Source: CAJCJE01 sp036494465
GTDB lineage: Bacteria > Actinomycetota > Actinomycetes > Mycobacteriales > Pseudonocardiaceae
Length of the DNA: 64,000 nucleotides
Reading direction: 5' to 3'
Assembly (NCBI GenBank): GCA_036494465.1
Contig: DASXOJ010000147.1
Coordinates: forward strand, 29,554 to 93,553
The notes beneath the pieces are model-generated. The model saw only the letters and a program-made list of their open reading frames with translations. It was not told the DNA's origin and did no database searches. Below are positions 42,117 through 53,701 of the stretch, piece after piece (positions within the stretch are counted from its first letter, which is position 1; every line of letters starts with the position of its first letter). The translations under genes were made by a program, and so were the position numbers.

Positions 42117-44993
<2,877 letters not shown>

Positions 44994-45033
44994 CGCAAGC
45001 GGCCATCGAGCCGCTAACATGGTCGCCACACCC

Positions 45034-45079
45034 AGGCGGCTACGGCGAGTACTGACCTCAGTCGCCGCCGTAGCCGCCT
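45034..45079 (+). terminator. Hairpin between gcvP and the next gene
   Basis: Perfect 14-bp arms at 45034-45047 and 45066-45079 around an 18-base loop, 41 bp after the gcvP stop, followed by a short GTTT. It probably ends the gcvP transcript; alternatively it lies in the leader of the gene at 45105. Confidence 0.75.
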
Positions 45080-45104
45080 AGTTTGCTTCCGGGAGTGACA
45101 CGCC

Positions 45105-45845
45105 ATGCAGAACGACCGGCCTCGGCGCGGCAAAGGTCGGAAGGGCCGCGACAATCGAGGCGGGCCCGCGGAGGACAGTGGCTTCTTCACCAACGACGGC
45201 TTCGAAGCCGAACTGGACGCGGTTGCGTTCGAGAACACCGCGCTGAACAACATGGACCCGATCCGCGAGGCGCAGCTGTTCGAGCAGTTCGAGCAGGACT
45301 ACCGCTCCGGCGGCTACGAGCCCGGCACGAACGTCGACGCCGAGGAGACTCGCGAGCGGTTTGGCCCGGACCCGCGCGACATCTCCGGCTACCGCCCGCT
45401 GGCCAAGCGCACCGATTCCGGCTACCACCTGGCCCCCGAAGACCACCCCGCCGACGACCGCCGCCGCGACGACCGGCGCCCGAATGACCGCCGCGCCAAC
45501 GACTCCCGCGCCAACGACCCCCGGGCTGACCGCCGCCCAGACGACCGCCGCGCCGCTGACCGTCATGCCGCGGACCGCCGCGACGAACGCCGCCCAGATG
45601 ACCGCCGCGATGATCGTCGCGCCGATGCTCGTCGCGGTGATCGGCCGCGCCACGGCAGGTCCCGTCCGCCCGAGGGCGGCGCGCGCATCCCGATGTTCAC
45701 CCGCAAGATCAGCCCCGCACCAGGCCAGCGACCGTCCGGCGCTAGCCAACCGTCTCCGTTCGGCGAGCTCACCGGCTACGTCGTGCCGATCGCGGTCGCG
45801 GTGGTCATCGTGATGGTGCTCGTGGTACTGCTGCTCAACCGTTAG
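45105..45845 (+). CDS. Tail-anchored protein with Arg/Asp repeat region
   Basis: A 246-aa protein of unknown function. Residues 1-115 are polar and acidic; residues 120-185 are a low-complexity run of DDRR, NDRR and ADRR units; residues 218-244 form one hydrophobic helix (VVPIAVAVVIVMVLVVLLLN) at the very C terminus, which would leave the rest in the cytosol. The repeat region may be disordered and bind polyanions. It ends 4 bp inside the opposing gene. Confidence 0.75.
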   Translation: MQNDRPRRGKGRKGRDNRGGPAEDSGFFTNDGFEAELDAVAFENTALNNMDPIREAQLFEQFEQDYRSGGYEPGTNVDAEETRERFGPDPRDISGYRPLAKRTDSGYHLAPEDHPADDRRRDDRRPNDRRANDSRANDPRADRRPDDRRAADRHAADRRDERRPDDRRDDRRADARRGDRPRHGRSRPPEGGARIPMFTRKISPAPGQRPSGASQPSPFGELTGYVVPIAVAVVIVMVLVVLLLNR

Positions 45846-46492
45846 TCGTTGTGCCTCGGGTCGGCACCGTTCAACGTCCAGTGCCGGGCGACCGAAGGCA
45901 TCCAGAACTCGTTGTCGTCCCGGGTGACCGGCCGCATGCCGATCCAGCTGATCGCGAGCTGGCCGCCCTCGTGGTCGCTGTAGAGCAGTTCGACCGCGAA
46001 CGGTTCGCGCGCCTTGATGACATCGCACAGCGGCTGGTAGAACTCGTCTTCCTTGTCGCGCACCGCGGCTTGCCAGTAGCTCGTGTCGCCGGCGGCGATG
46101 TAGAGATCGCGCCCCTGGGTGCGGAACTCGTCGATCTGGCGGTGCTCCGGCGGTGAGGCCGCGTACGGGATGGTCAGGTACCAGCCCTGGAGCACACCGA
46201 TGCCGGAGCCGACGTTGCGCAGCGAGATCGCCAGGTAGATGTTGTCGTCGTCGATTTCGGCGATCCCTTGCCCACCCCGCAGATGCGCCCAGTGCCGGTC
46301 CTGCCAGATCAGTTTCTCCTCCGGGTCGCCCGCGCGGGAGGGCACCAGCACCGGTTTGAGGGTCTGCAACAGCGCGCGCTCGGCCACCCGCGCGGACCGG
46401 TTGGCTGAGCGGATCGAGGCGAACGTGGCCACCGCGAGCACCAGGGTGCCCAGCGCGGTGGCCAGATTGGACAGTGTCGCGACATCGGGCAC
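45842..46492 (-). CDS. Membrane-anchored protein of unknown function
   Basis: About 216 aa. One N-terminal helix (LATALGTLVLAVATFASI) is followed by a basic stretch (SANRSARVAERALLQ) and a soluble beta-rich domain with VGSGIGVLQGWYLTIPY. No catalytic motif is seen. GTG 46492 is chosen; a TTG seven codons upstream is the alternative. Such one-helix proteins of around 200 aa are common in actinomycetes. Confidence 0.7.
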   Translation of the reverse strand: MPDVATLSNLATALGTLVLAVATFASIRSANRSARVAERALLQTLKPVLVPSRAGDPEEKLIWQDRHWAHLRGGQGIAEIDDDNIYLAISLRNVGSGIGVLQGWYLTIPYAASPPEHRQIDEFRTQGRDLYIAAGDTSYWQAAVRDKEDEFYQPLCDVIKAREPFAVELLYSDHEGGQLAISWIGMRPVTRDDNEFWMPSVARHWTLNGADPRHND

Positions 46493-46540
46493 GCAGCGAA
46501 CTGTAGCGGGCAAATCGCCAGCTTGGGACCGGATTCAGCG

Positions 46541-46963
46541 CTACGCGAGCCGAAAGTCGGCGTAGTCGAACCCGGGGGAGACCACGCAACTCATCAGCGT
46601 GTCCGCACTGACACGCTCGGTCGACTGCCACTGCCCGGCCGGGATGTGCACCTGCGGCCGTTGCCCTGACTCGATGTCCGGGCCCAGCACCACCTCGGTC
46701 ACCGCGCCGGGATCGGCACTCTCGCCGCCGAACCGGAGCGTCACGGGCGCGCCCCGGTGCCAGAACCACAGTTCGTCCGAACGCAACTGGTGCCACGCCG
46801 ACTGCTGACCTTGTTCGAGCAGGAAGTAGATCGCGCTGGCGACAACGCGCTCGCCGGGAAAACCGGCCGGTTCGACGGCGTGCGCGGATCGCCAGGTCGC
46901 GGCGAAGAATCCGCCCTCACCGACCAACGGCGTCAACCCCAACTCCGCTGCCCACTGTTCCAT
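46541..46963 (-). CDS. Cupin-fold protein, DUF985 family
   Basis: A 140-aa cupin of the DUF985 type (AIYFLLEQGQQSAWHQLRSD, ELWFWHRGAPV, VHIPAGQWQSTE). The His and Glu of the first cupin motif are present, so it could bind a metal; the substrate is unknown. ATG 46963 is used. It lies 11 bp after the solute-binding-like protein gene. Confidence 0.88.
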   Translation of the reverse strand: MEQWAAELGLTPLVGEGGFFAATWRSAHAVEPAGFPGERVVASAIYFLLEQGQQSAWHQLRSDELWFWHRGAPVTLRFGGESADPGAVTEVVLGPDIESGQRPQVHIPAGQWQSTERVSADTLMSCVVSPGFDYADFRLA

Positions 46964-46974
46964 GCCGACCGAGC

Positions 46975-48201
46975 TTAGGGCGCCTGGGCGCCGGTCCACG
47001 CGGTGACCAGCCGCTGCGAGGTGTCCGGATCGGTCGGCAGGGCGGTCGTGTGCACGGTGCCCCAGTCCATACCGGGCGAGGGCACCGGCCGCTGGCTGCC
47101 GCTGGTGGTGCGGAAGCCGGACTTGGCCAGTTGCTGCTGTTCGGCCGGGCTGCGCAGGAACGCGCGGAACATCTGCGCGGCCTGGCCCTGCGAGCTGTTC
47201 ACCCAGTTGCCTGCCAACGGCACGTACGGGAAATCCAGGCACGGCCCGCTGCCGGTCAACCGGACCTCGTCGAGCACGTTCTCGGGCTTGGTGACGCCGT
47301 CGGTGCCCAGATTGCGTTCGTAGAGCGACACTTCCGGCACCGGCACCGCCGAATACGGCGCGCCCTGCACACCCGGCGATTTGGCCAGCGCGATCAGCGC
47401 GGTCAAGGTGTCCGACGGCAGGCTCTGCGGCTGTTTGGTCGCGACCGTGGTGATCGCGCCCGCGACCGGCGCGGAGGTGAGTGCGTCCGGGGTCAGCGGG
47501 GTGTTGCCGGGGTCGACCATGGCTTCCAGCGCGAGTTGGCTGGCCGGGTTGGTGGCCGGATTGGGCAGGTCGACGGTGAACGCACCCCAGGTCGGTTCGC
47601 CGAGGCTGGACCAGCCGGTGTCGGAGGCGAGCAGGTTCGGCAGCCCCGGCCAGGACAGTTGCGCGGTCCCGGACATCGCCCGCGCCGCGTCCGGCGGCAT
47701 GGCGAGCACGATCGGGCTGGTGGCGACCGACTGGACCACGTCCCCGACCAGCGCGCCGTGCTGGCTGACCAGCTGGTTGGTCCACAGCGACGAGTCCGCG
47801 AGCCACGCCTGCGGCTTGGGCCCGTACTTGGTCGCGTCCCAGGTGCCGGTCAGGCCGGCCAGTGCCTGCGCGGGGTCGACCGCGCTGACCTGGATCTGCA
47901 CGCAGTGCTCGGCGACGACGATCTGCTGCGCGTTGTACGCCTCGGCCGCGTTCCTGGTGGCCACCGCGATCGACGGAGCCGCCGCCACCTGGACGTTCAT
48001 CGGGCCGTCGTCGCAGGCGTGGGCCTGGGCTTCGTTGCGCGCCTTGAGCACGCCGCCCATCCACATCCAGGCCACGCCGCCCAGCAAAACCAGGATGACC
48101 AGCGCGACCACGACGATCGGCCAGCGCGCGATCCGCCGCAGGCCGAGTGGCGACCGCGCCTGGCGGCGCATCGTCCACTTGTCCGACCGGTGTCGCGACA
48201 T
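46975..48201 (-). CDS. Membrane-anchored solute-binding-like protein
   Basis: A 408-aa protein with a cytosolic basic tail, one helix (WPIVVVALVILVLLGGVAWM, about residues 28-48) and a large extracellular domain resembling type 2 periplasmic binding proteins (VQVAAAPSIAVATRNAAEAY, TSPIVLAMPPDAARA). In such actinobacterial proteins the domain is often followed by a VWA domain; none is present here. No transport genes lie beside it. ATG 48201 follows AAGGGGAACA. Confidence 0.8.
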   Translation of the reverse strand: MSRHRSDKWTMRRQARSPLGLRRIARWPIVVVALVILVLLGGVAWMWMGGVLKARNEAQAHACDDGPMNVQVAAAPSIAVATRNAAEAYNAQQIVVAEHCVQIQVSAVDPAQALAGLTGTWDATKYGPKPQAWLADSSLWTNQLVSQHGALVGDVVQSVATSPIVLAMPPDAARAMSGTAQLSWPGLPNLLASDTGWSSLGEPTWGAFTVDLPNPATNPASQLALEAMVDPGNTPLTPDALTSAPVAGAITTVATKQPQSLPSDTLTALIALAKSPGVQGAPYSAVPVPEVSLYERNLGTDGVTKPENVLDEVRLTGSGPCLDFPYVPLAGNWVNSSQGQAAQMFRAFLRSPAEQQQLAKSGFRTTSGSQRPVPSPGMDWGTVHTTALPTDPDTSQRLVTAWTGAQAP

Positions 48202-48310
48202 TGTTCCCCTTGTTCCCCTTATGACAGAGCTGAATCGGCGTCACGCTAACAGGTGACGGTTGTACTCCGGATGAAACCGCGCTCAGTAGTCGCTTATTGG
48301 CGGCCAGCGT

Positions 48311-49201
48311 TCAGTTCGACGGTACGGGCGCCAGCAGGTCGGCGCAGACGGCGAGCAGTCTGGCGCGCAGTGGTGCCGCACCCCGCGCGAACCCCGCCTG
48401 TTCGCGGGCGTATTCGGCGCGGCCCTGCGGGGTTTCGATCGGCACCGGTTGGTAGCCGAGTGAACGCAGATCGTAAGGACTGGCGCGCATGTCGAGTTCG
48501 CGCACCCGCAGTGCCAACGCGAAGCAGTCCGCGACGAGTTCGGCGGGCACGTACGGGTCCAACTTGTAGGCCCATTTGAATAAATCCATGTTCGCGTGCA
48601 AACAGCCCGGCTGTTCCAGTTCGGGCTGACGTGCCCTGGTGGGCTGGATCGTGTTGTGCGGGACCGCTTCCGGCGTGAAGAACCGGAACGCGTCGAAATG
48701 CCCGCAGCGCACCGTCAGGCTCTCGACCACCGCGTCGGTGCCGGTCGAACCGAGCCGCAGCGGCCAGTCGTGGTGCCGCACGTCCTCCTGGCCGATCCGG
48801 TACACCATCGCCCACTCGTGCAACCCGAAACAGCCAAGGTGCGGCGGTCGAGACGCGGTCGCGGCGAGTAGTCCCGCGATGAACTCGGCGGTCTGCACCC
48901 GGGTGGGCGGCAGCACCGGGTCGACCATGACACCGTCGTCGGTCTCGACGAAACCAGGCCGTGCCAGCAGAGAACGAGCCGCATCGCCGCCAAGGACCAC
49001 CCCGAGCCCGGGCGTCCAGCGCAGCAGCCGCGCCGGACGTTGCGAGTAGTAGGTGAACAGGAAGTCCAGCACCGGGTGCTTTTCCCCGCGCGCCTTACGT
49101 TGCCGGTGCGGCTCCGTCCACTGGCGAACGCGGTCCTGGTGTGCGGCCCGCCGGGCCAGCCATTCCCCCTCTTGAAGAGTCACCGCGGGTAGCAGAATCA
49201 T
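48311..49201 (-). CDS. Protein of the family often labelled 3-methyladenine DNA glycosylase
   Basis: A 296-aa protein found widely in actinobacteria and usually labelled 3-methyladenine DNA glycosylase. The sequence has HPVLDFLFTYYSQRPARLLR, CFGLHEWAMVY and LEQPGCLHANMDLFKWAY, but I see no helix-hairpin-helix or known glycosylase site, so the label should be doubted. The ATG overlaps the stop of the alpha/beta hydrolase gene by 4 bp. It is the last of four overlapping genes. Confidence 0.85.
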   Translation of the reverse strand: MILLPAVTLQEGEWLARRAAHQDRVRQWTEPHRQRKARGEKHPVLDFLFTYYSQRPARLLRWTPGLGVVLGGDAARSLLARPGFVETDDGVMVDPVLPPTRVQTAEFIAGLLAATASRPPHLGCFGLHEWAMVYRIGQEDVRHHDWPLRLGSTGTDAVVESLTVRCGHFDAFRFFTPEAVPHNTIQPTRARQPELEQPGCLHANMDLFKWAYKLDPYVPAELVADCFALALRVRELDMRASPYDLRSLGYQPVPIETPQGRAEYAREQAGFARGAAPLRARLLAVCADLLAPVPSN

Positions 49202-50193
49202 GCCGGGAAGTGCTTGTCCAGCCAGGTGGTCACGATGGTGAGTGCGTTCGCGCGGACCGGGGGAGCGGACAGGAACAGGTCGTGCATGCCGCCCGGAATC
49301 GCCACGCTTTCCGTGTTGGGCCCGATCTTCGGCGCCCACTGGTGGATCTGATCGACATCGAGCACGGCGTCCGCGTGCATGATCGGTTCGGTCCACTTGA
49401 GTTGGCGCAACAGGCTCTTGTCCGAGTGCATGACCAGCACTGGTCCGGGCACGGCCAAACCCTGGTGCAGTTCGTGATGCGCGCGCCGCACCGCGGCCAG
49501 CCACCCCACCCGGACCGGCACTGCTGGCAATGGTTTCCAGTCCAGCCGGTAGTCCCACGCGCCGTGGTGGTCCTGGTGCAGGCTCTCGCCGTAGGCGGTG
49601 CTGGACGTCGGCCGCAGCGCGTACATCGGCGCGAGCTTGCCGAGCAGCTGGATCAGCGGACTGGCCAGCACCCGGGTGTGCCACGGTTCGGCCAGTTCCA
49701 GCCAGGGACTGTTCAACACCAACCCGTCGACGACCCCGTCGGCGCGCCGCGCGTGTGCCCACAAACTCGTGACCAGTCCGCCGGTGGAGTGCCCGAACAC
49801 GACCAGTCGCTGATATCCGGGTACCGCGCGGATCAGTTCGGCCGCCGCGTCGAGTTCCTCGAAGTAGCCGTGCATGTCGGTGCTGAAGTTGATTTCCTGG
49901 CCCGGCCGGATCGACCGGCCGTACCGGCGCAGATCCAGTCCGTAGACGTCGAATCCGAGCGCGGCGAGTTGCCCGGCGAGCTCGCCCTGGAGGAAGTAGT
50001 CGGCCCAGCCGTGCACCAGCAGCAGAGAACCCCGCCCCGGGTTCGCGGTCGCGGGCAACCGAACCAGGGTCGCGACCACGTCGCCGTGCGCGTCCGGCCG
50101 CAGCGGGATGGTGCGCGCCTGGAAGTCGCCGCCGAGCGCGGCATCCGGCTGCCAGCCCTCGGTGGTTCCCTCAGTGGTTTCAGTCTCGGTCAT
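49198..50193 (-). CDS. Alpha/beta hydrolase (serine lipase/esterase-like)
   Basis: A 331-aa hydrolase. The oxyanion segment LLLVHGWADYFLQGE and nucleophile elbow VFGHSTGG are clear; Asp and His are expected in the regions of VMHSDKSLLRQL and GMHDLFL. It resembles monoacylglycerol lipase-like serine hydrolases. No signal peptide. It overlaps both neighbours by 4 bp, so it is made with the CNNM-type membrane proteins upstream. Confidence 0.92.
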   Translation of the reverse strand: MTETETTEGTTEGWQPDAALGGDFQARTIPLRPDAHGDVVATLVRLPATANPGRGSLLLVHGWADYFLQGELAGQLAALGFDVYGLDLRRYGRSIRPGQEINFSTDMHGYFEELDAAAELIRAVPGYQRLVVFGHSTGGLVTSLWAHARRADGVVDGLVLNSPWLELAEPWHTRVLASPLIQLLGKLAPMYALRPTSSTAYGESLHQDHHGAWDYRLDWKPLPAVPVRVGWLAAVRRAHHELHQGLAVPGPVLVMHSDKSLLRQLKWTEPIMHADAVLDVDQIHQWAPKIGPNTESVAIPGGMHDLFLSAPPVRANALTIVTTWLDKHFPA

Positions 50194-51254
50194 GATCGGA
50201 TCGCCTCGGAGGAGTCGCGGGTCACGTGGGTGCCATCGTGCACGGTACCGACGTATTCCTCCACCAGATCTTCCAATGCCACAACGCCTGCCAGTGACCC
50301 GTCCGGGCGTACCGCGCTCGCCAGGTGCGAGTTCGCCCTGCGCAACGCGGACAGTGCCTCGTCGAGCCGGGCATCGGTGGGCAGTTCGGGCAGGCCGCGC
50401 ACCCGGTCGGCGGGGACCGGAGTGGACTGTTCGGCGTTCGCGATGTCCAGGATGTCCTTGACGTGCAGATAACCGGCGAGATGACCGTTGGTGCGCAGCG
50501 GGAACCGGGAGAAACCGGTCTTCGCGACCAGGTCCTCCACATCGCCGACGGTCGGCGCGGCAGGCAACGTGGCCAGCTCCGCCATCGGTACCACCACGTC
50601 GGCGACGGTGCGGTGCGTCGAGGACAGCGTCTGGGCCAACCGCCGGTGCTCCGAACCCTCCAGCAGCCCTTCGCGTCGCGACTCGGCGATCAGCGAAGCC
50701 AGCTCGTCCGGCGTGTACGCACTGTCCAGTTCGGACTTCGGGGTGACCCGGATCAGCTTGAGCACGCCCGATGCGATCGCCGTGTAGAGGTTGAGCAGCG
50801 GCCGGGTGAACTGGCAGAACCGCAGGTGGATCGGCACCAGCCACATCGCGGCCCGCTCCGGTCCGGCCAGCGCCAGGTTCTTCGGCACCATCTCGCCGAG
50901 CAGCGTGTGCAGCATGGTGACGACGCACAGCGCGATGGCGAACCCGATCACGTGCACCACCGCGTCCGGCACGCCCAACGCGGTGAACGGCCGCTCCAAC
51001 AGGTCGGAGACGGCGGGCTCGGCCAGCGCACCGAGACCCAGCGAGCACAGCGTGACGCCGAGCTGCGCGCCCGCGATCAGCAACGGCAACTGGCTGCTGC
51101 CGCGCAACGCGGTGCGGGCCCGCGCCTTGCCCTCGTCGGCCAGGATTTCCAGCCGGTCCCGGCGCGCGGTGATCACCGCGAACTCGGCACCGACGAAGAA
51201 CGCGTTGCCCGCCAGCAGCAACACGGTCAGGAACAGGGCGAGTCCGGTGCTCAT
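50190..51254 (-). CDS. CNNM/CBS-domain membrane protein (short form)
   Basis: A 354-aa protein with a DUF21/CNNM membrane domain (residues 1-190: NAFFVGAEFAVITARRDRLE, GEMVPKNLALAGPERAA), followed by two CBS domains (about 215-335). It lacks the CorC_HlyC domain seen in its neighbour. Proteins of this family take part in magnesium or cobalt transport. It overlaps the long-form gene by 4 bp, so the two may form a hetero-oligomer. Confidence 0.93.
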   Translation of the reverse strand: MSTGLALFLTVLLLAGNAFFVGAEFAVITARRDRLEILADEGKARARTALRGSSQLPLLIAGAQLGVTLCSLGLGALAEPAVSDLLERPFTALGVPDAVVHVIGFAIALCVVTMLHTLLGEMVPKNLALAGPERAAMWLVPIHLRFCQFTRPLLNLYTAIASGVLKLIRVTPKSELDSAYTPDELASLIAESRREGLLEGSEHRRLAQTLSSTHRTVADVVVPMAELATLPAAPTVGDVEDLVAKTGFSRFPLRTNGHLAGYLHVKDILDIANAEQSTPVPADRVRGLPELPTDARLDEALSALRRANSHLASAVRPDGSLAGVVALEDLVEEYVGTVHDGTHVTRDSSEAIRS

Positions 51255-52576
51255 ACGACACCGCCCTCGGCCGGTCGGGTCAGCCGCAACTCGGCGACCC
51301 GGTGCCGGTCCATGCCCATGACGGTGATCCGCCAACCGTCCACTCGAACCTCATCGCCCACGTCCGGGATGCGACCCAGGTGCGCCACGACCATGCCGGC
51401 CAGGGTTTCGTACTCGCCCTCGGGCATCTCGAACCCGGTCGCTTCCTCGACCTCGTCGTCGCGCAACAGTCCGGAGACCATCCAGTTGTTCGGTCCGAGC
51501 GGGCGCACCGGCGCGGTCTCCCGCCGGTCGTGCTCGTCGCGCACGTCACCGACGATCTCCTCGATCAGGTCTTCCAACGTGACCAGGCCAGCGGTGCCGC
51601 CGTACTCGTCGACCACGATCGCGCACTGCAACCCGGACGCGCGCACCCGATCCAGCAGCGCGTCCGCGGGCAGCGTTTCGGGCACCGTCGGCACCGGACG
51701 CAGCAGCGCGGACACCCTGGTCGTCGCGCGTTCCGCGATCGGCACACCGAAGGTCTGCTTGACGTGCACCATGCCGCGCACGTTGTCGAGGTCGTCGTCG
51801 TGCACCGGGAAGCGGGAGAACCCGGTCTGCCTGCTGGCCTCGATCAGGTCGAGCACGGTCGCGTCCGACTTCAACGACTCGACCTGTACCCGGGGCGTCA
51901 TCAGCTCTTCCGCGTCGCGATCGCCGAAGCGCAGCGACCGGTCCAGCAGCGTCGCGGTGCCCGGGTCGAGCGTGCCCTGCTGGGCACTGGAGCGCACCAG
52001 CGAGCCCAGTTCTTCCGGCGAACGCGCGGAGCGCAGTTCCTCGGCAGGCTCGACGCCGAGCCTGCGCACCACCCAGTTCGCCGACCCGTTCAGCGCGTTG
52101 ATCAGCCAGCCGAACACCACCGAGAACCAGGTCTGGAACCCGGCGACCGCGCGCGCCGTGGCCAGCGCTCGCGCGATGGCGAGGTTCTTCGGCACGAGCT
52201 CGCCGAACACCACCGACAACGTGGTGGCCAGCAGCAGCGCGATCACGTAGCCGATCACTTCGGCGACGCTCTGCGACAGCCCGATCTTCGCCAGCACCGG
52301 TTCCAGCAACCCGGCGATGGCGGGCTCGGCGAGATAACCGACGGCCAGCGTGGTCAACGTGATGCCCAGCTGCGCGCCGGACAGCTGGAACGACAACGCT
52401 CCGTGGGCCTTCGCGACCTGCTTGGCGCGCCGGTCGCCGACCTGCCGGACGTGCGTGTCGACCTGGAGTTTCTCCAGGGTGGTCAGCGAGTACTCGGCCG
52501 CGACGAAGACGGCGGCGGCCGCGGTCAACACGATGACGAGTACGACTTCGAGGGCGTCGAGCACGGTCCCGGTCAC
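51251..52576 (-). CDS. CNNM/CBS/CorC-domain membrane protein (long form)
   Basis: A 441-aa protein: DUF21/CNNM membrane domain (VFVAAEYSLTTLEKLQVDTH; GELVPKNLAIARA), two CBS domains (about 215-345) and a C-terminal CorC_HlyC domain (GLLRDDEVEEATGFEMP, GDEVRVDGWRITVMGMD). Probably a magnesium-related transporter. It starts the four-gene overlapping operon running to 48311. GTG 52576 is chosen because it directly precedes the first membrane helix. Confidence 0.93.
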   Translation of the reverse strand: MTGTVLDALEVVLVIVLTAAAAVFVAAEYSLTTLEKLQVDTHVRQVGDRRAKQVAKAHGALSFQLSGAQLGITLTTLAVGYLAEPAIAGLLEPVLAKIGLSQSVAEVIGYVIALLLATTLSVVFGELVPKNLAIARALATARAVAGFQTWFSVVFGWLINALNGSANWVVRRLGVEPAEELRSARSPEELGSLVRSSAQQGTLDPGTATLLDRSLRFGDRDAEELMTPRVQVESLKSDATVLDLIEASRQTGFSRFPVHDDDLDNVRGMVHVKQTFGVPIAERATTRVSALLRPVPTVPETLPADALLDRVRASGLQCAIVVDEYGGTAGLVTLEDLIEEIVGDVRDEHDRRETAPVRPLGPNNWMVSGLLRDDEVEEATGFEMPEGEYETLAGMVVAHLGRIPDVGDEVRVDGWRITVMGMDRHRVAELRLTRPAEGGVV

Positions 52577-52805
52577 CGCGACACCCCCAGTGCGCGGTGA
52601 TCCGGGTTTGGATGGCAACCAGGACTGGTGTCGCCAGGGCCTGATGTTGATTCAACACAGCGCCCCGGCTGACTACTGCCAGGTGTGGGTGCGTCGCGCA
52701 CCGAGGAACTCACTCCCCAAGAAAACTAAGCTCGGATTGAATGACCCCGAGCATAGTTGTTCGCGTCGCTGGTTGCCGCGATCTCCACCCCAAACCGGGT
52801 CTGTG

Positions 52806-53672
52806 TCACCTCGTCGAGGAGACCAGCACGCTGTACGGCGCCCCGCCGAAGGCCGGATCGAGCACCCGAGGCACCTTCCGGCCGTATTCGACGGCGAGCC
52901 CGGCCGGATCCGATGCGCACGCCCGCCAGCCTTCCCCGGTCAGCCACTCGGCAGGTTCGGCGGCGAGATCGCCAGGCCAGAGCCGCTTCGGCGCGGCGTC
53001 GATGCCCTGCGCGGCTTCGGCGAACATCGGCAGTTCGCTCAGATCCATCCGGACATGCTCGGTCGCCAGCCTGCTGCCCTCGGCCGATGCCGCGGTGAGC
53101 TCGCGAAGCAGCCGCTGGGCACCGTCGTCGCCGAGATAGGGCAGCAGTCCCTCGACCGACCAGGCGATCGGCTCGTCGGTGCGTAACCCGGCGGCGCGCA
53201 GCGGCGGCAGCCAGTCCTCGCGCAGATCCGCGCCGACGGTGACGCGCTCGCAGGTCGGCTGTTGCCCGGACGCGTCCAGCACGCGTTGCTTGAACCGCAG
53301 CATCACCGGCTGGTCGACCTCGAACGCGGTAGTGCCCACAGGCCAGCCGAGCCGGTAGGCCCGCGCGTCCAGCCCGGCCGCCAGGATCACCATCTGACGC
53401 ACACCCGCCTTCGCGGCTTCGGCGAAGTAGTCGTCGAAGAAACGAGTGCGGATCGCGATGAAGTCGGCGAGCAGGTGCAGAAAACCATCCTGCTCGGGTC
53501 CGTCGATCGGCGGGATCTCGGTCGGTGCGTGTGGCGCGACCGCGGCGACGAACTCCGCGGCCAGCGGGTCGTCGAACAACCGGTCGGCGCGCACGCTCTC
53601 CCTGGCCCGCGTCCAGGCCACTCCGAACGCGGTCCAGCCGACCGCGTTGATCTCCTCAGCCAGGTCAGTCAC
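52806..53672 (-). CDS. SAM-dependent methyltransferase, leucine carboxyl methyltransferase-like
   Basis: A 288-aa methyltransferase of the LCMT-like family common in mycobacteria and streptomycetes. It has RADRLFDDPLAAEFV, the SAM motif VILAAGLDARAYRLGW, TTAFEVDQP and SVEGLLPYL. The substrate is unknown; relatives O-methylate polyketides. It lies 29 bp after the P450 gene on the same strand, so it may act on the same molecule. 52577-52805 upstream of the CNNM operon holds no gene. Confidence 0.92.
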   Translation of the reverse strand: MTDLAEEINAVGWTAFGVAWTRARESVRADRLFDDPLAAEFVAAVAPHAPTEIPPIDGPEQDGFLHLLADFIAIRTRFFDDYFAEAAKAGVRQMVILAAGLDARAYRLGWPVGTTAFEVDQPVMLRFKQRVLDASGQQPTCERVTVGADLREDWLPPLRAAGLRTDEPIAWSVEGLLPYLGDDGAQRLLRELTAASAEGSRLATEHVRMDLSELPMFAEAAQGIDAAPKRLWPGDLAAEPAEWLTGEGWRACASDPAGLAVEYGRKVPRVLDPAFGGAPYSVLVSSTR

Positions 53673-53701
53673 GCGCGAACAGTATCAAGGACGCAAATCG
53701 G

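Noticed and set aside
45465..45660. Possible CRISPR or satellite repeat
   Set aside because: The repetition is at the protein level (DRR units), in frame, with variable DNA units and no spacer pattern.
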